DNA from: Patescibacteria group bacterium
GTDB lineage: Bacteria > Patescibacteriota > Microgenomatia > UBA1406 > GWC2-37-13
Direction: 5' to 3'
Assembly (NCBI GenBank): GCA_026415975.1
Contig: JAOAFZ010000001.1
Coordinates: 1-64,000, forward strand
DNA: 64,000 nucleotides
This document shows, in pieces, positions 1 to 9,190 of the stretch; the first letter of the stretch is position 1, and the number at the start of each line of letters is the position of its first letter. The notes beneath the pieces are model-generated. The model saw nothing but the letters and a program-made list of their open reading frames with translations, did no database searches and was not told the origin of the DNA. A program made the translations under genes and the position numbers.

Positions 1-2
1 CC

Positions 3-964
3 CTTGGTGCTGCGTATGTCTCAGGCGGTAGCGACGGCATGATGCGCCAGATCTTCTCTTCTGATACGCTGGCTGCTCTGGCTGCGTGGGATCTGCCGGT
101 ACTTCTGGGACGGATGCCGGTTGAGCTTGGGGTCTTTGTACTCATGAATATACCGGAAAACCCGGCTGGACTGGCAAAGATACCTGCGGCGTTTGCCGGC
201 ATAACCCGGCTGTCCCGGTACGGGAAGATGGCGGATATGCTCGGCGACCTGCGTACAACGGTGAACGTGCTCAAATCCGTTGGGAAGCTTACGACAAGCG
301 GCGCCCGGTTCCTCCTGCTGGCCGGGCGCGATTTGGCACGGGCTGGAGTAAACGCCGCAGATACCGCGATGGTATCCAGCCCGGATGTGCAGGTACTTGC
401 CGGAATGATGCGTACCCTGCTGCACGGTGATCCGTACACGAGTGGCAACGCCCTGGCATTCGTAAACCGGAGCGGGGATATGCTTGCGGAAACGGGGAGG
501 ATATTCGGGGAAGAGACGGTGGCGCTCGGGGGGAAGCTGAAGGCAGAGGTGATGGGGTAATCTGGAGAGCACGTAGTTGAACTTGAAAACTACCATGCAC
601 GCTCTCATCCTGCAAGTGAACATGTAGGAAAAACAGAATCTCGACTTAAGGCAAGAGTTGCTGATCCGGGGGAACCGAATACTGCATCTAGTTTTACATC
701 ATTTCGAGAGTATGTTGACTCAGTAAATGAGGTGTATGCGACAAATTATAAAGAGATAAGGAAATTTCTTGAAGATCCGAATGCAACAAAATTGGCATTT
801 CGTTCTGAAGGAGTAGAATTCGGAAAGGCATTAAGGTAAATGAAACCAACTCATCAAATGCAAATGATATAGTGATAGTTTTTTCTAAGAATGATTTTGG
901 TCAGTATTTCTTAACAACAAATTACGTAAAACAAGCATATGGAAGACTCTATAAGTCTAGCTAA
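3..964 (+). pseudogene. 3' end of a polymorphic toxin with RNase A-like tip, interrupted
   Basis: The reading frame is already open at the left edge, so only the C-terminal part of a larger protein is present. It runs to a TAA at 558-560. The same frame then continues as SGEHVVELENYHARSHP and a HVGKT...L..R block, followed by an SSF...Y block, up to a second stop at 837. The remainder, ending in a YFLTTNYV-like strand, continues in another frame (836-964). These blocks match what I know of the bacterial RNase A-like toxin tip of CdiA/polymorphic toxins, whose conserved HVGK histidine is catalytic. Upstream residues look like a helical pre-toxin region. One in-frame stop and one frameshift make it a pseudogene, unless they are assembly errors. 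The tip is clearly AT-richer than the part before position 560. Confidence 0.7.
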
Positions 965-1282
965 CAAATACCCTCAACTCGAAATATTCGTATTCGATCT
1001 CAACGAAGACGTAAGCGGCGAACACGATATCGAAAAACTTACGCAGGACTACATGGATGGTCATCTGAAGTATGGCAGGCCTGAATATATCACAGACCTT
1101 ATACGAGACATAGATAATCTTCTGAGCACATATACACCAATGAGGACGAGATTCTGGATGTTCTGCACAATTTGGGGTTGAATCTAGGTTTGAATGAATA
1201 TAGTCGTGCGAGTTCTACGGTCTCTTCACAATGGCTTCGCGATGCAATGAAACGTGCGGAAGTGAAATTGAAAAATGTGTGA
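939..1282 (+). pseudogene. CdiI-like immunity gene, frameshifted
   Basis: The ATG at 939 overlaps the toxin's last codons by 26 bases, the usual toxin-immunity order. The first frame gives about 66 residues (LANKYPQLEIFVFDL ... LIRDIDNLLSTYT). At about 1137 the homologous reading moves to another frame (NEDEILDVLHNLGLNLGL ... SSQWLRDAMKRAE) and stops at 1280-1282. Joined, the product is about 113 residues. The pattern of an N-terminal yPqL segment, an xxIxxLL helix, a dEExLxxLxxLG helix and a terminal WL motif resembles the CdiI_2 family of contact-dependent inhibition immunity proteins. The predicted job is to bind and neutralise the RNase tip. Family placement is from memory of the pattern, not from a search. 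Confidence 0.6.
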
Positions 1283-1306
1283 CGTGTCAAGCCCACGAAT
1301 TAGTAC

Positions 1307-1612
1307 TCACACAGATAAATAAATAAGGCACAGCAATACTGGAACCCATAACCAAGACCACATGCGAAGCTCTGTGCCATCTCCGATATTCGAACGTATC
1401 CCTACGTATAGTATATCGGGGACGGCTCAAACGATGAAGGGATAGAGACACAGTATGAGTCTTGTTTGATACGACTTCATCTTCCACTGTTTCCCTTTAA
1501 GTAGTAGCTCGGTCAAACCAATATAAACTAGCGGTAAAGTGAAGTAAACAAACACGACGACAGGAATATAGAGGGAAAGATACGACAATGCCCGCTGAAA
1601 AAGGTGGCACAT
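1307..1612 (-). pseudogene. possible small membrane protein interrupted by a TGA
   Basis: The stretch 1283-1626 has no convincing intact gene. On the minus strand one frame from an ATG at 1612 gives a 61-residue segment with two strongly hydrophobic stretches (SLYIPVVVFVYFTLPLVYIG and RLILCLYPFIV). It is cut by a TGA at 1427-1429 and continues in the same frame with another hydrophobic stretch (WSWLWVPVLLCLIYLSV) to a TGA at 1307. It could be a decayed two- or three-helix membrane protein. It could also be chance, since short hydrophobic frames arise easily. No family is recognised. Confidence 0.25.
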
Positions 1613-1626
1613 CCGGATAAAACACC

Positions 1627-2556
1627 TTATCCCCGCTGTCCCGCCTCGAATACCTGCACAGCCTCGTCCACACTCTTGCCCTCGATGATGATCGCATAGA
1701 GTGCATTGCAGAAGCGGACTGCCTCGTCTAGCGAGCGCTGGTGAATGTTGCGGCCGGCAGCGGTACCGTGTGCTTTAGCTATGTGCATCTGGTCGTGCAG
1801 CATCTGCAAATACTCGCGGGCACTCGTGTGCGCACCACCGGCGCAGATAAGTCGGGTACGGCCGGCAGCCTCCACGGCCTCGCGGAGGGCTTCGGCGCGG
1901 TTGCCGCCATCGGGTACTTCCGGATAGTTTACCTTTACAAAGTCGGCACCCAGACAGGCGCCCACGCCGGCCGCACCGGCAATGATGTGCGGATCTTTTT
2001 CATGCGGTACGGCTTTGCCGCGGGGGTACATCCAGAAGATAGCCACCATGCCACGGCGATGCGCTTCATAGGCGATCCGGGACGCTTCTTCGTACATGAT
2101 GCTTTCGTGCTCGCTACCGACGTATACCGTGTACCCCACGCCCACGATGTTCAGGCGGCTGGCCTGCATCAGGTTGTCGATCATGGTAAAGTTGGTCCAC
2201 GAACGGGAAATGGATTCCGCCTGAGTAGTGGGAATCAGATGCGTCTTTGAGTTCATCTTAACCACGTACGGGATCGTCGGGTAATCTTTCCCGTAACGCG
2301 AGATCAAGCCGAACTGGGTGGCGAATGCACCGATCTTCGCCTTCGAGGCAATCTCGAACAGATGCCGCGGGTTTGCATTAGCCGGATCAATACCTTCACC
2401 ATAAAAGTCGTCGTTGAGGTGTTCCACCTTCTGGTCCCCGGCAAAGAGGAGCAGGTTGCCGGTACCGGCGGTAATGGTCCGGTAGTTGTGCAGATAAACG
2501 TCTTCGTTTTGCAGGGGAACTTCAGCGGGTACGAAAATGCGGGTATCGGTTGTCAT
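1627..2556 (-). CDS. fbaB: class I fructose-bisphosphate aldolase, DhnA/FbaB (archaeal) type
   Basis: 309 residues. The enzyme cleaves fructose 1,6-bisphosphate to the two triose phosphates of glycolysis through a lysine Schiff base. The FAGDQKVEH segment (about residues 38-46) and the FVKVNYP strand with the predicted Schiff-base Lys208 are typical of the archaeal-type DeoC/LacD-like aldolases. ICAGG (237-241) is a likely phosphate-binding loop. Length fits the family. It stands alone on this strand. A TATACT box ends six bases before the ATG, so the mRNA is probably leaderless. The promoter region is shared with the divergent HIT gene. Reaction class is secure; exact sugar-phosphate preference is inferred. 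Confidence 0.9.
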   Translation of the reverse strand: MTTDTRIFVPAEVPLQNEDVYLHNYRTITAGTGNLLLFAGDQKVEHLNDDFYGEGIDPANANPRHLFEIASKAKIGAFATQFGLISRYGKDYPTIPYVVKMNSKTHLIPTTQAESISRSWTNFTMIDNLMQASRLNIVGVGYTVYVGSEHESIMYEEASRIAYEAHRRGMVAIFWMYPRGKAVPHEKDPHIIAGAAGVGACLGADFVKVNYPEVPDGGNRAEALREAVEAAGRTRLICAGGAHTSAREYLQMLHDQMHIAKAHGTAAGRNIHQRSLDEAVRFCNALYAIIIEGKSVDEAVQVFEAGQRG

Positions 2557-2562
2557 AGGAGT

Positions 2563-2568
2563 AGTATA
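2563..2568 (-). promoter_or_regulatory. -10 box of the aldolase gene
   Basis: TATACT on the minus strand, six bases before the ATG at 2556. This spacing puts transcription start at or beside the start codon. Confidence 0.6.
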
Positions 2569-2573
2569 TCTGG

Positions 2574-2579
2574 TAATAT
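2574..2579 (+). promoter_or_regulatory. -10 box of the HIT gene
   Basis: TAATAT, six bases before the ATG at 2586. It favours that ATG over the in-frame ATG at 2580, which directly abuts the box. Confidence 0.5.
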
Positions 2580-2585
2580 ATGGCT

Positions 2586-2993
2586 ATGCAACGGAGTGTG
2601 TTTAACGATATTGTTGAGGGGAAAGTGCCGTGCCACAAAATATGGGAGGATGAGCAGTATCTAGCGTTTCTTGACATTTACCCCCGGACAAAAGGACATG
2701 CGTTGGTGCTTCCGAAAACACAGTATCGCTGGACTTACGAAGTGCCGGATTTTGGGGGCTATTGGGAGGCTGCCCGCACGGTTTTACGTGGTATAGAGGC
2801 TGCTCTTAAGCCCGTATGGTTCAGTTTTTTTACGTATGGCGCGGTCCCGTATGCCCACATTCATATTCTCCCCAGATACGAAGAAATCGACGATTCCGAA
2901 CAGAATGTTTTGCCACCGGCAGAGCCTGCTGATCCTGAGGAGCTCGCAAAAATTGCAGCAGAGATCAGAACTGCTTTCCAGAACGGTATCTAA
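2586..2993 (+). CDS. HIT-family nucleotide-binding protein
   Basis: 135 residues (137 if the ATG at 2580 is used). HIT proteins hydrolyse or transfer nucleoside monophosphates from dinucleotides and AMP conjugates. The start IVEGKVPCHKIWED, the central FLDIYPRTKGHALVLPK and the YAHIHILPRY loop place it in the family. The usual HxHxHxx triad reads YxHxHxx: the first histidine is tyrosine, but the middle (nucleophile) and third histidines are kept. It is divergent from the aldolase gene, with the two starts about 30 bases apart. Substrate cannot be told from sequence. Confidence 0.88.
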   Translation: MQRSVFNDIVEGKVPCHKIWEDEQYLAFLDIYPRTKGHALVLPKTQYRWTYEVPDFGGYWEAARTVLRGIEAALKPVWFSFFTYGAVPYAHIHILPRYEEIDDSEQNVLPPAEPADPEELAKIAAEIRTAFQNGI

Positions 2994-3006
2994 ATAAACA
3001 ATATAA

Positions 3007-4653
3007 CTATTCTTTGCGGTATAAACGCACATCTCCGAGCGTATTAATCTGTCTGAGACCGCTCACCGTATCCGGGCAATGCTGCGGTATAATCACTTGG
3101 GTTATAAGATACTTCCCCGACCCGATTGATGCTATATCCTGGCATTTTGAACCAATAGTCTCCATATTATAACTCGGAAGAAAATATGCCATAAAATCCG
3201 GAAGTGCGATCAGATAAGTATCTTTCGGTTTTGGCAGGAACAGGATAGTTCCCTGTATGCCGGGTGGCAGTTGTGGCAATTCTTTCGCGAGCTGGGCAGA
3301 AATAGCACCACGTGTTTCGACCGGTTTAATCTGTAAATAGTCATAGTGTGCAAAAACTCCCTCGGTTAAAAGTAATAGCAGTGCTATCTGGAGTATCTTT
3401 ACTGCTGTCTTCGGTAGGGTTCGACTATTTACAAGCATCGTCGCAGTAGCAATAAGAACCGGAAGTATGATTACACTCCGGTGTAACGAAAAATGTATGC
3501 CGTAATAAGAGTATCCGCGCAACAAGATGGAGGCGATAAGCACTCCTGCAGACCACCACCCGATAGCCGCTAGCCGCCAGCCGAATGCTCCCAGACTCAT
3601 ACAGGCGATGAAAAACATCAGGAACCCTTGAAAGAGATAATTGCTGTATAAAAGCGTCTCTGCCTGGTAAAACAGGTGGCGTCCCAGTTGTGCTAGTTCA
3701 AGACCGAAAGATGCCAGAGGTTTATCACCCGAATATATGGTAAAGTCAGTCCGGTAGGTGAATGAGATGGCAACATGCAGACCAACTAGAAGAAGTATCG
3801 CGAATGCTTTCCAGGGGTCAATATGGACCATACCTCTAAGAAAAGCGTGTGCAAGAATGAGTGCAGCGGCAAGCGGTAAAACAGCAAGCCCGGTGGTATA
3901 TCCGTGAACGAGCGTAATCAGCAGGAAAACCATGTACAGTAATGGAGTTCCGGACGGTTTTTCCCTGAACTGGAGATACAGTCCTACCAGAAAAAGTGTA
4001 CTTATCATTGGCAGAATACTTTGCTCGTAGCTATAAAGCAGATAGAGCACATGGGTGACCTGATACATAATGCTAATCCCGATTGCTGTTAACAGGTCAC
4101 GGTGTCTATTCTCCCGGAGCAATCGCAGCATACCTGAGGCAAACATTACTACTGACAGGGTAAAAAGTATCGCAGTTCCGGTTTGAAGTGCCCATACAGA
4201 ACGGTCTGTAAGAATTGTTGGTAATGCGGGTACAAGAAGCTGACGGGCCGGATAACGGGACAAACAGCGTGCATGCCAGCCTGAATCGTCCGCGTTAGCA
4301 AGCTCCTGAAGGATGCAGCCTATCTCGATTGTTGTTTCTCCGCTCACATGACGAGATTCGCGTGCTTCTCCGATAGTTGCTGATGCAAGTAAAAGACAGA
4401 TCACAAAGGTATAAACCGGCAGATGTTTTCGCATGAGTTCTCCGGTGAACGAATGCAAGGTATAGCACAAGAGGGAAAACCAGAGAAAAAGCCATACTAT
4501 AGTTCCGGCTGTGCCGAATCTGCCGTCTATGGGACTGAAGATATCGGCGAGCGTTATGATAGCCAGACCTAGCCCTAGAAATAATGGAACAATGTGGTTC
4601 GGGATTTTCCAGATTAAACGATCAGAAGGGAAACCAATCGGGAAACGGTGCAT
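3007..4653 (-). CDS. polytopic membrane protein, possibly GT-C-like glycosyltransferase
   Basis: 548 residues with about a dozen hydrophobic segments and an extracytoplasmic C-terminal domain of roughly 100 residues after the last segment. The layout, with a long first loop after the second or third helix and a soluble C-terminal tail, resembles the mannosyltransferase-like (GT-C fold) membrane proteins common in these genomes. I see no diagnostic motif, so the role in envelope glycosylation is only a guess. It lies downstream of clpB on the same strand with a 40-base gap, so read-through is possible. A GCTAAT box sits nine bases before the ATG. Confidence 0.6.
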   Translation of the reverse strand: MHRFPIGFPSDRLIWKIPNHIVPLFLGLGLAIITLADIFSPIDGRFGTAGTIVWLFLWFSLLCYTLHSFTGELMRKHLPVYTFVICLLLASATIGEARESRHVSGETTIEIGCILQELANADDSGWHARCLSRYPARQLLVPALPTILTDRSVWALQTGTAILFTLSVVMFASGMLRLLRENRHRDLLTAIGISIMYQVTHVLYLLYSYEQSILPMISTLFLVGLYLQFREKPSGTPLLYMVFLLITLVHGYTTGLAVLPLAAALILAHAFLRGMVHIDPWKAFAILLLVGLHVAISFTYRTDFTIYSGDKPLASFGLELAQLGRHLFYQAETLLYSNYLFQGFLMFFIACMSLGAFGWRLAAIGWWSAGVLIASILLRGYSYYGIHFSLHRSVIILPVLIATATMLVNSRTLPKTAVKILQIALLLLLTEGVFAHYDYLQIKPVETRGAISAQLAKELPQLPPGIQGTILFLPKPKDTYLIALPDFMAYFLPSYNMETIGSKCQDIASIGSGKYLITQVIIPQHCPDTVSGLRQINTLGDVRLYRKE

Positions 4654-4693
4654 GAAAAAAACATTAGCACAGACTGTATTTCGGGAAAAGTGT

Positions 4694-6832
4694 TTAATTT
4701 GCTTTTCTGATTTCTATCTGAATTTTTCCGCCTTTCATGGACAGCTCGATGGTATCGAGCGGTTTGATCTTCCCTTCTATAATCTGCAGTGCAATTTCGT
4801 CCACGATAACTTCATTGATCACACGCTTGAGCGGGCGGGCACCATAGACCTCATCGTAACCGGTGTTCACCAGATATTCCACCACCTGCGGTGTCCACGT
4901 TACCTCGAGATTCTGTTTTTTAAGGCGTGCAGCCACCTTGCCAAGCTGCATCTCGACGATACGGGAGACTGTTTCAGTTGCGAGCGGTTTGAAGAACACG
5001 ATTGAATCAAGGCGATTGATAAACTCTGGTTTGAAAAAACCTTTCACCTTGTCCATGATCACACGTTCTTTTTCAGGGTCTTCAACTTCCATCCGGTAGG
5101 CTTCGCTTCCCAGATTGGATGTTAGAATGATGATAGTATTAGTGAAGTTCACGACTCGGCCTTTTCCATCGGTTAGCCTTCCGTCATCTAGGATCTGAAG
5201 AAAAGCGTTAAAGATCTGCGGATGTGCTTTTTCAACCTCATCGAAGAGTACAACGGAATAAGGTTTGCGGCGAACAGCTTCTGTCAGTTGACCTCCTTCT
5301 TCGTAGCCGACATAACCCGGAGGGGCTCCGATCAGTCGAGCTAGCGAGTGCTGTTCCTGGTATTCGCTCATGTCAATACGCACCATTGCTTTTTCGTCGT
5401 TAAAAAGTGCAAATGCAAGAGCTTTTGCAGTCTCGGTTTTTCCCACACCGGTTGGCCCCAGGAATAGAAACGAACCAATAGGCCTGTTTTCCTCCGAAAG
5501 CCCTGCACGGGAACGGCGGATTGCGTTGGCAATCACGTGAAGTGGTTTGTCCTGTCCAATTACACGTGCCATGAGCTCTTCATCAAGTTTTGCCAGCCGC
5601 TCTGATTCAGAAGACAAAAGACGAGCCACCGGAATACCGGTCCAGCGGGCAACTATTTTTGCGATATCGTCTTCGGTTACTTCCTCGCGGAGAATCCGCT
5701 CTTCATCTGGGATGGCGTTCCATTGCGCCTGTAGTGCGCTAATTTTCTTCTCGGTTTCGGGAATCTTTCCGTACATTAACTCGGCTGCCTTCTCAAGCAG
5801 AGCGTCTCGCTGGGCAATATCCAGCTCTGCTTTTAGCTTGTCGAGCTGAATGCGTGAATCCTGAAGCTTCGAGATTATCTCTTTCTGTGCTTCCCAACGG
5901 GTTTTCAGAGTGTCAAATTCCGCTTGGAGTTTCTTACGTTCCTCCTCCAGTGATTGTTTGCGGGTCTCAAGTCCCTTTTCCCGTTTGAGTGCTGCCAGCT
6001 CGATATCCAGCTGCATGATGCGGCGTTTGATCTGATCCAGCTCGGTGGGCATCGAATCCAGTTCGATCTTCGCACCTGCAGCGGCTTCATCAATCAGATC
6101 GATCGCCTTGTCCGGCAGGAAACGGTCGGGAATGTAGCGGGTAGAAAGGTTAACGGCGGCAATAAGGGCATCGTCTGAGATCTTTATTCCGTGATGCACC
6201 TCATACTTTTCCTTGATACCCCGGAGAATGGCTATACTATCTTCCTGCGATGGTTCATCCACGAAAACCGGTTGAAATCTCCGCTCAAGGGCCGGGTCTT
6301 TTTCGATGTACTTGCGGTATTCGCGCAGTGTAGTAGCACCAATCGCACGAAGCCCGCCGCGGGCAAGGGCAGGCTTGAGCATATTTCCTGCATCCACCGC
6401 ACCCTCCGCACCGCCGGCACCAACTATTGTGTGCAATTCATCAATAAAGAGAATATACTTGCCGGACGATTTCTCAATTTCTTCCAGGAGCCTTTTCAAG
6501 CGCTGCTCGAATTCACCGCGATATGCTGCACCGGCAAGCATGCCGGTCAAGTCGAGGGCGACTACGTGTTTAAGCTTAAGTGTATCCGGCACGTCGCCTG
6601 CCACGATACGCTGAGCCAGACCTTCTACGATGGCGGTTTTTCCCACGCCCGGATCACCCAGGAGAACCGGGTTGTTTTTAGTGCGTCGGGACAAGATCTG
6701 GATAGTGCGACGAATCTCTTTATCACGTCCGATTACCGGATCAATCTTCCCCTCCTTCGCACGGTTGGTTAGATCCAACGTATATTTTTCAAGGACATTA
6801 CCGTCCTCTGGCGGTTGATAGTTCATTTGCAT
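4694..6832 (-). CDS. clpB: ATP-dependent disaggregase ClpB lacking the N-terminal domain
   Basis: 712 residues. ClpB is a hexameric AAA+ machine that works with DnaK to pull apart protein aggregates. The first AAA domain carries GDPGVGKT (59-66) and the Walker B segment ILFIDELHT (127-135). The coiled-coil middle domain spans about 255-375, and the second AAA domain has GPTGVGKT (459-466) and [11 protein letters not shown]. The middle domain separates it from ClpA/ClpC. The protein begins about where the linker after the N-domain would end in full-length ClpB (about 857 residues in E. coli), so the substrate-recruiting N-domain is missing. No upstream extension exists because the promoter and operator lie directly before the ATG. 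Confidence 0.95.
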   Translation of the reverse strand: MQMNYQPPEDGNVLEKYTLDLTNRAKEGKIDPVIGRDKEIRRTIQILSRRTKNNPVLLGDPGVGKTAIVEGLAQRIVAGDVPDTLKLKHVVALDLTGMLAGAAYRGEFEQRLKRLLEEIEKSSGKYILFIDELHTIVGAGGAEGAVDAGNMLKPALARGGLRAIGATTLREYRKYIEKDPALERRFQPVFVDEPSQEDSIAILRGIKEKYEVHHGIKISDDALIAAVNLSTRYIPDRFLPDKAIDLIDEAAAGAKIELDSMPTELDQIKRRIMQLDIELAALKREKGLETRKQSLEEERKKLQAEFDTLKTRWEAQKEIISKLQDSRIQLDKLKAELDIAQRDALLEKAAELMYGKIPETEKKISALQAQWNAIPDEERILREEVTEDDIAKIVARWTGIPVARLLSSESERLAKLDEELMARVIGQDKPLHVIANAIRRSRAGLSEENRPIGSFLFLGPTGVGKTETAKALAFALFNDEKAMVRIDMSEYQEQHSLARLIGAPPGYVGYEEGGQLTEAVRRKPYSVVLFDEVEKAHPQIFNAFLQILDDGRLTDGKGRVVNFTNTIIILTSNLGSEAYRMEVEDPEKERVIMDKVKGFFKPEFINRLDSIVFFKPLATETVSRIVEMQLGKVAARLKKQNLEVTWTPQVVEYLVNTGYDEVYGARPLKRVINEVIVDEIALQIIEGKIKPLDTIELSMKGGKIQIEIRKAN

Positions 6833-6848
6833 GGCATATTGCTACTGA

Positions 6849-6875
6849 TTAGCAGATAAGTAATTAATTTGCTAA
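6849..6875 (-). promoter_or_regulatory. CIRCE-like HrcA operator of clpB
   Basis: A 27-base inverted repeat with arms TTAGCAAAT and ATCTGCTAA around nine bases. Outer halves (TTAGCA ... TGCTAA, exactly 15 bases apart) match the CIRCE consensus. The inner three bases of each arm differ from the consensus CTC/GAG. It lies just downstream of the -10 box, where a repressor would block transcription start. Confidence 0.7.
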
Positions 6876-6876
6876 C

Positions 6877-6905
6877 ATTGTAAGCAGGGACGTTACATCT
6901 GTCAA
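6877..6905 (-). promoter_or_regulatory. sigma70-type promoter of clpB
   Basis: TTGACA (6905-6900) and TACAAT (6882-6877) on the minus strand are separated by 17 bases. Transcription would start inside the CIRCE-like repeat, giving clpB a leader of roughly 40 bases. Confidence 0.75.
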
Positions 6906-6934
6906 GAGGTGATTTATTTTCATGGTCCAAAAAT

Positions 6935-9172
6935 TCATTCCTGTACCGGGATACCTCCGATTTCAAGGAGTACCGATCCGTCTCGCACAACGGGTGAGAG
7001 TTGTGGAGTTTGTTTTTCCGAATAATACTTTCCCGTACTTACTGCAAAATGAAACCGGTAAATCCGGTCGGGACGCGGCTCAATACTGAGAGGAATTAGA
7101 CTATCGAGGGTTTCAGGGGAAATCAAACCAATTGAAATGATATCTTCGGACTTACCGGCGATTGCATGGGTAAGCTCAAATAAGAGGCGGCCGGTCTCCG
7201 GCTCCGTAAGTCCCAGTTTTTTTCCTATCTGTTCCGAAAACTTAGCGATATCTGCCCGTTGAATTGTCCAGCCGTACTCCGGCATCTTCATATCAACTGG
7301 AAGATATTCGTAATACAGATACTCCCGCTGCCATCCTGTTCCCTTCAGTGCCCCCTGAACCAGGGTGACAGTCCAGCCATTTATTGCAGGGGCCGGTTCT
7401 GCATATGTCAGAGGAAGTTCAGGACGGACGGTGTAGGAGTCGCCGGTGTTTCCATAGAGGAACACTGATGGAGAAAAACCCGTAAGTCTCACAGGACAGC
7501 CCTTTGCACGATCTCCTGCAGATATAAAGCCACGGAGATCTTCCGCAATCCTTTCAGGCGGGCGCAGGTTACCCACACGGCCACGGATTGCCCCGACAAT
7601 ATCGGATACCCATGACAAGAGAGTATCGCGGGGAGGCAGATTGTCAGCGATCATATACCATTGCACACCACCGTCCACCGGATTATTGTCATTCCGGTTT
7701 TCGTAATAACCGAAGGTATACCCCAGCACCGAGAAAGTCCCCAACAATTCGCTTGCAGGGGGATTACAGCCCTGGAACGGTAACTCATACCCCCGGTCTC
7801 TTTGATTGACTGTTGTAGGACGATTTTCAGCACGGGTTGGTGTCGGTGATGGAATTGCCGACTGTTGAGTCCGGGGACTGCGGGTAGGCTCTGCAGGTGC
7901 AAAAGGATCAGTAGGCAGAGGAGTTGGCGGTTCGGGATCCGGGCTGGTTAGGGTTCCCTGCTGTTGTTGCGCAAGTAACGCTCGGTCATTTGCAAATACT
8001 TCCCGGGTAGCTGGAAGTGGAAGATTAATTTCCCGGGCAGCTTCTCCGGCAGACGGAGAAAGAGCAGCAACCGTAGCAACGAATTTAACCCGGTATCCAC
8101 TCTCCAGCTCTCCTGTGCCACGAAAAATCCAGACCGGTTCCATAGTTTCCTGCGGGACGAATCCGGGTGACTGCTCATAGGCAAGCAAACTTTCGTCAAT
8201 ACGTGCATTCCCAATACGGCCGGTATTGCCAGGATACACTTTTGCCGGATCGGGGGAACCTGTTCCGGATGGAAGCGTAGCAAATAATAGCGTGTTCCCG
8301 GATTCGAGCTGCTCCAGAGCTTCTTCATTCGAGAGAACAGGTATATCTTCGCTTGCCCATACAATTCTGCGGTAGTTAGAATCAACCATTACTAGGTATC
8401 CTTCCTCAGAGACTCCAATGGTGACCGTATTAAAGTCAGCAGGTCGAATACGACCATCGGACGCATCCGAGCTTTCATAGATGTCCGGATCAGGTGGTAG
8501 TGTTGCAGACGGTGAAGCATAGCTTATATCAGCAAGCCGCTCATTTTCCTGCAGGTTCAATAAACCAGCGGCATGAAATACAGGTAGCCCGGTATAGCTT
8601 GGATTAAGTCGGTATTCAGTAAACACGATTCCCGGTTCAGAGTATTTCTTATAGGATGCGGTACGAACCATAGTTTCATCCAGAATGCCCAAGCGTCGTA
8701 ATTCTTCTTCCTGGCGGGATGCAAGTGCGGGAAGTTTGAAGCCCCGGGTAGCGGTATACAGCATTCGACCGGTAGCTGTATCAACCACAAACAGTGATGT
8801 ATTATCCGGATCATCGTTGCTGAATGCGATAAAGTCGGAATCCCGGATTGATTCCCCCCGTACATTGAGTCTTCGGGCAATCTGCTCTGCAGATTTCTCA
8901 TCCGGTAGTCCAAAGCGATAACGCCGAAGGAATGCCGGTTCTGAGGCTGGAGGTGAATATGCTTTTGTATAACGTTCTACTTCAATTACCGGAAAGCCTT
9001 CAGCATCTTTTGTAATAGCAGGTTCTGCCGGCGAAGGGATAGCCGGGGATTTTTCCCGTGCTCCGGTAACAAAACGGATATACGCATAAAAGCCACCTAT
9101 GATAAGGAGTACCGTTAGCAGAGCAAGAGCGATAGTCACTCTCCTAGATTGCTTCGGGAAGAGATCATTCAT
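6935..9172 (-). CDS. membrane-anchored extracytoplasmic protein of unknown function
   Basis: 745 residues, family not recognised. A basic N-terminus is followed by one hydrophobic segment (about 12-35) and a long hydrophilic exterior part, so the protein should be anchored with its bulk outside. A Pro/Thr/Ser-rich linker at about 415-465 (PDPEPPTPLPTDPFAPAEP-like) separates two globular regions. The C-terminal one includes the Cys-containing segment around FQGCNPPASELLG and another Cys after it. A TATAAT box ends six bases before the ATG at 9172, supporting this start. yidD lies immediately upstream on the same strand. Confidence 0.8.
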   Translation of the reverse strand: MNDLFPKQSRRVTIALALLTVLLIIGGFYAYIRFVTGAREKSPAIPSPAEPAITKDAEGFPVIEVERYTKAYSPPASEPAFLRRYRFGLPDEKSAEQIARRLNVRGESIRDSDFIAFSNDDPDNTSLFVVDTATGRMLYTATRGFKLPALASRQEEELRRLGILDETMVRTASYKKYSEPGIVFTEYRLNPSYTGLPVFHAAGLLNLQENERLADISYASPSATLPPDPDIYESSDASDGRIRPADFNTVTIGVSEEGYLVMVDSNYRRIVWASEDIPVLSNEEALEQLESGNTLLFATLPSGTGSPDPAKVYPGNTGRIGNARIDESLLAYEQSPGFVPQETMEPVWIFRGTGELESGYRVKFVATVAALSPSAGEAAREINLPLPATREVFANDRALLAQQQQGTLTSPDPEPPTPLPTDPFAPAEPTRSPRTQQSAIPSPTPTRAENRPTTVNQRDRGYELPFQGCNPPASELLGTFSVLGYTFGYYENRNDNNPVDGGVQWYMIADNLPPRDTLLSWVSDIVGAIRGRVGNLRPPERIAEDLRGFISAGDRAKGCPVRLTGFSPSVFLYGNTGDSYTVRPELPLTYAEPAPAINGWTVTLVQGALKGTGWQREYLYYEYLPVDMKMPEYGWTIQRADIAKFSEQIGKKLGLTEPETGRLLFELTHAIAGKSEDIISIGLISPETLDSLIPLSIEPRPDRIYRFHFAVSTGKYYSEKQTPQLSPVVRDGSVLLEIGGIPVQE

Positions 9173-9178
9173 GAAAAA

Positions 9179-9184
9179 ATTATA
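9179..9184 (-). promoter_or_regulatory. -10 box before the 745-residue membrane protein
   Basis: TATAAT on the minus strand, six bases before the ATG at 9172; predicts a leaderless start. Confidence 0.6.
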
Positions 9185-9190
9185 ACTGAA

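Noticed and set aside
1307-1612. TGA inside a hydrophobic frame could mean TGA recoded as glycine
   Set aside because: Many clear genes here end at TGA (for example trmD), and conserved genes have no internal TGA.
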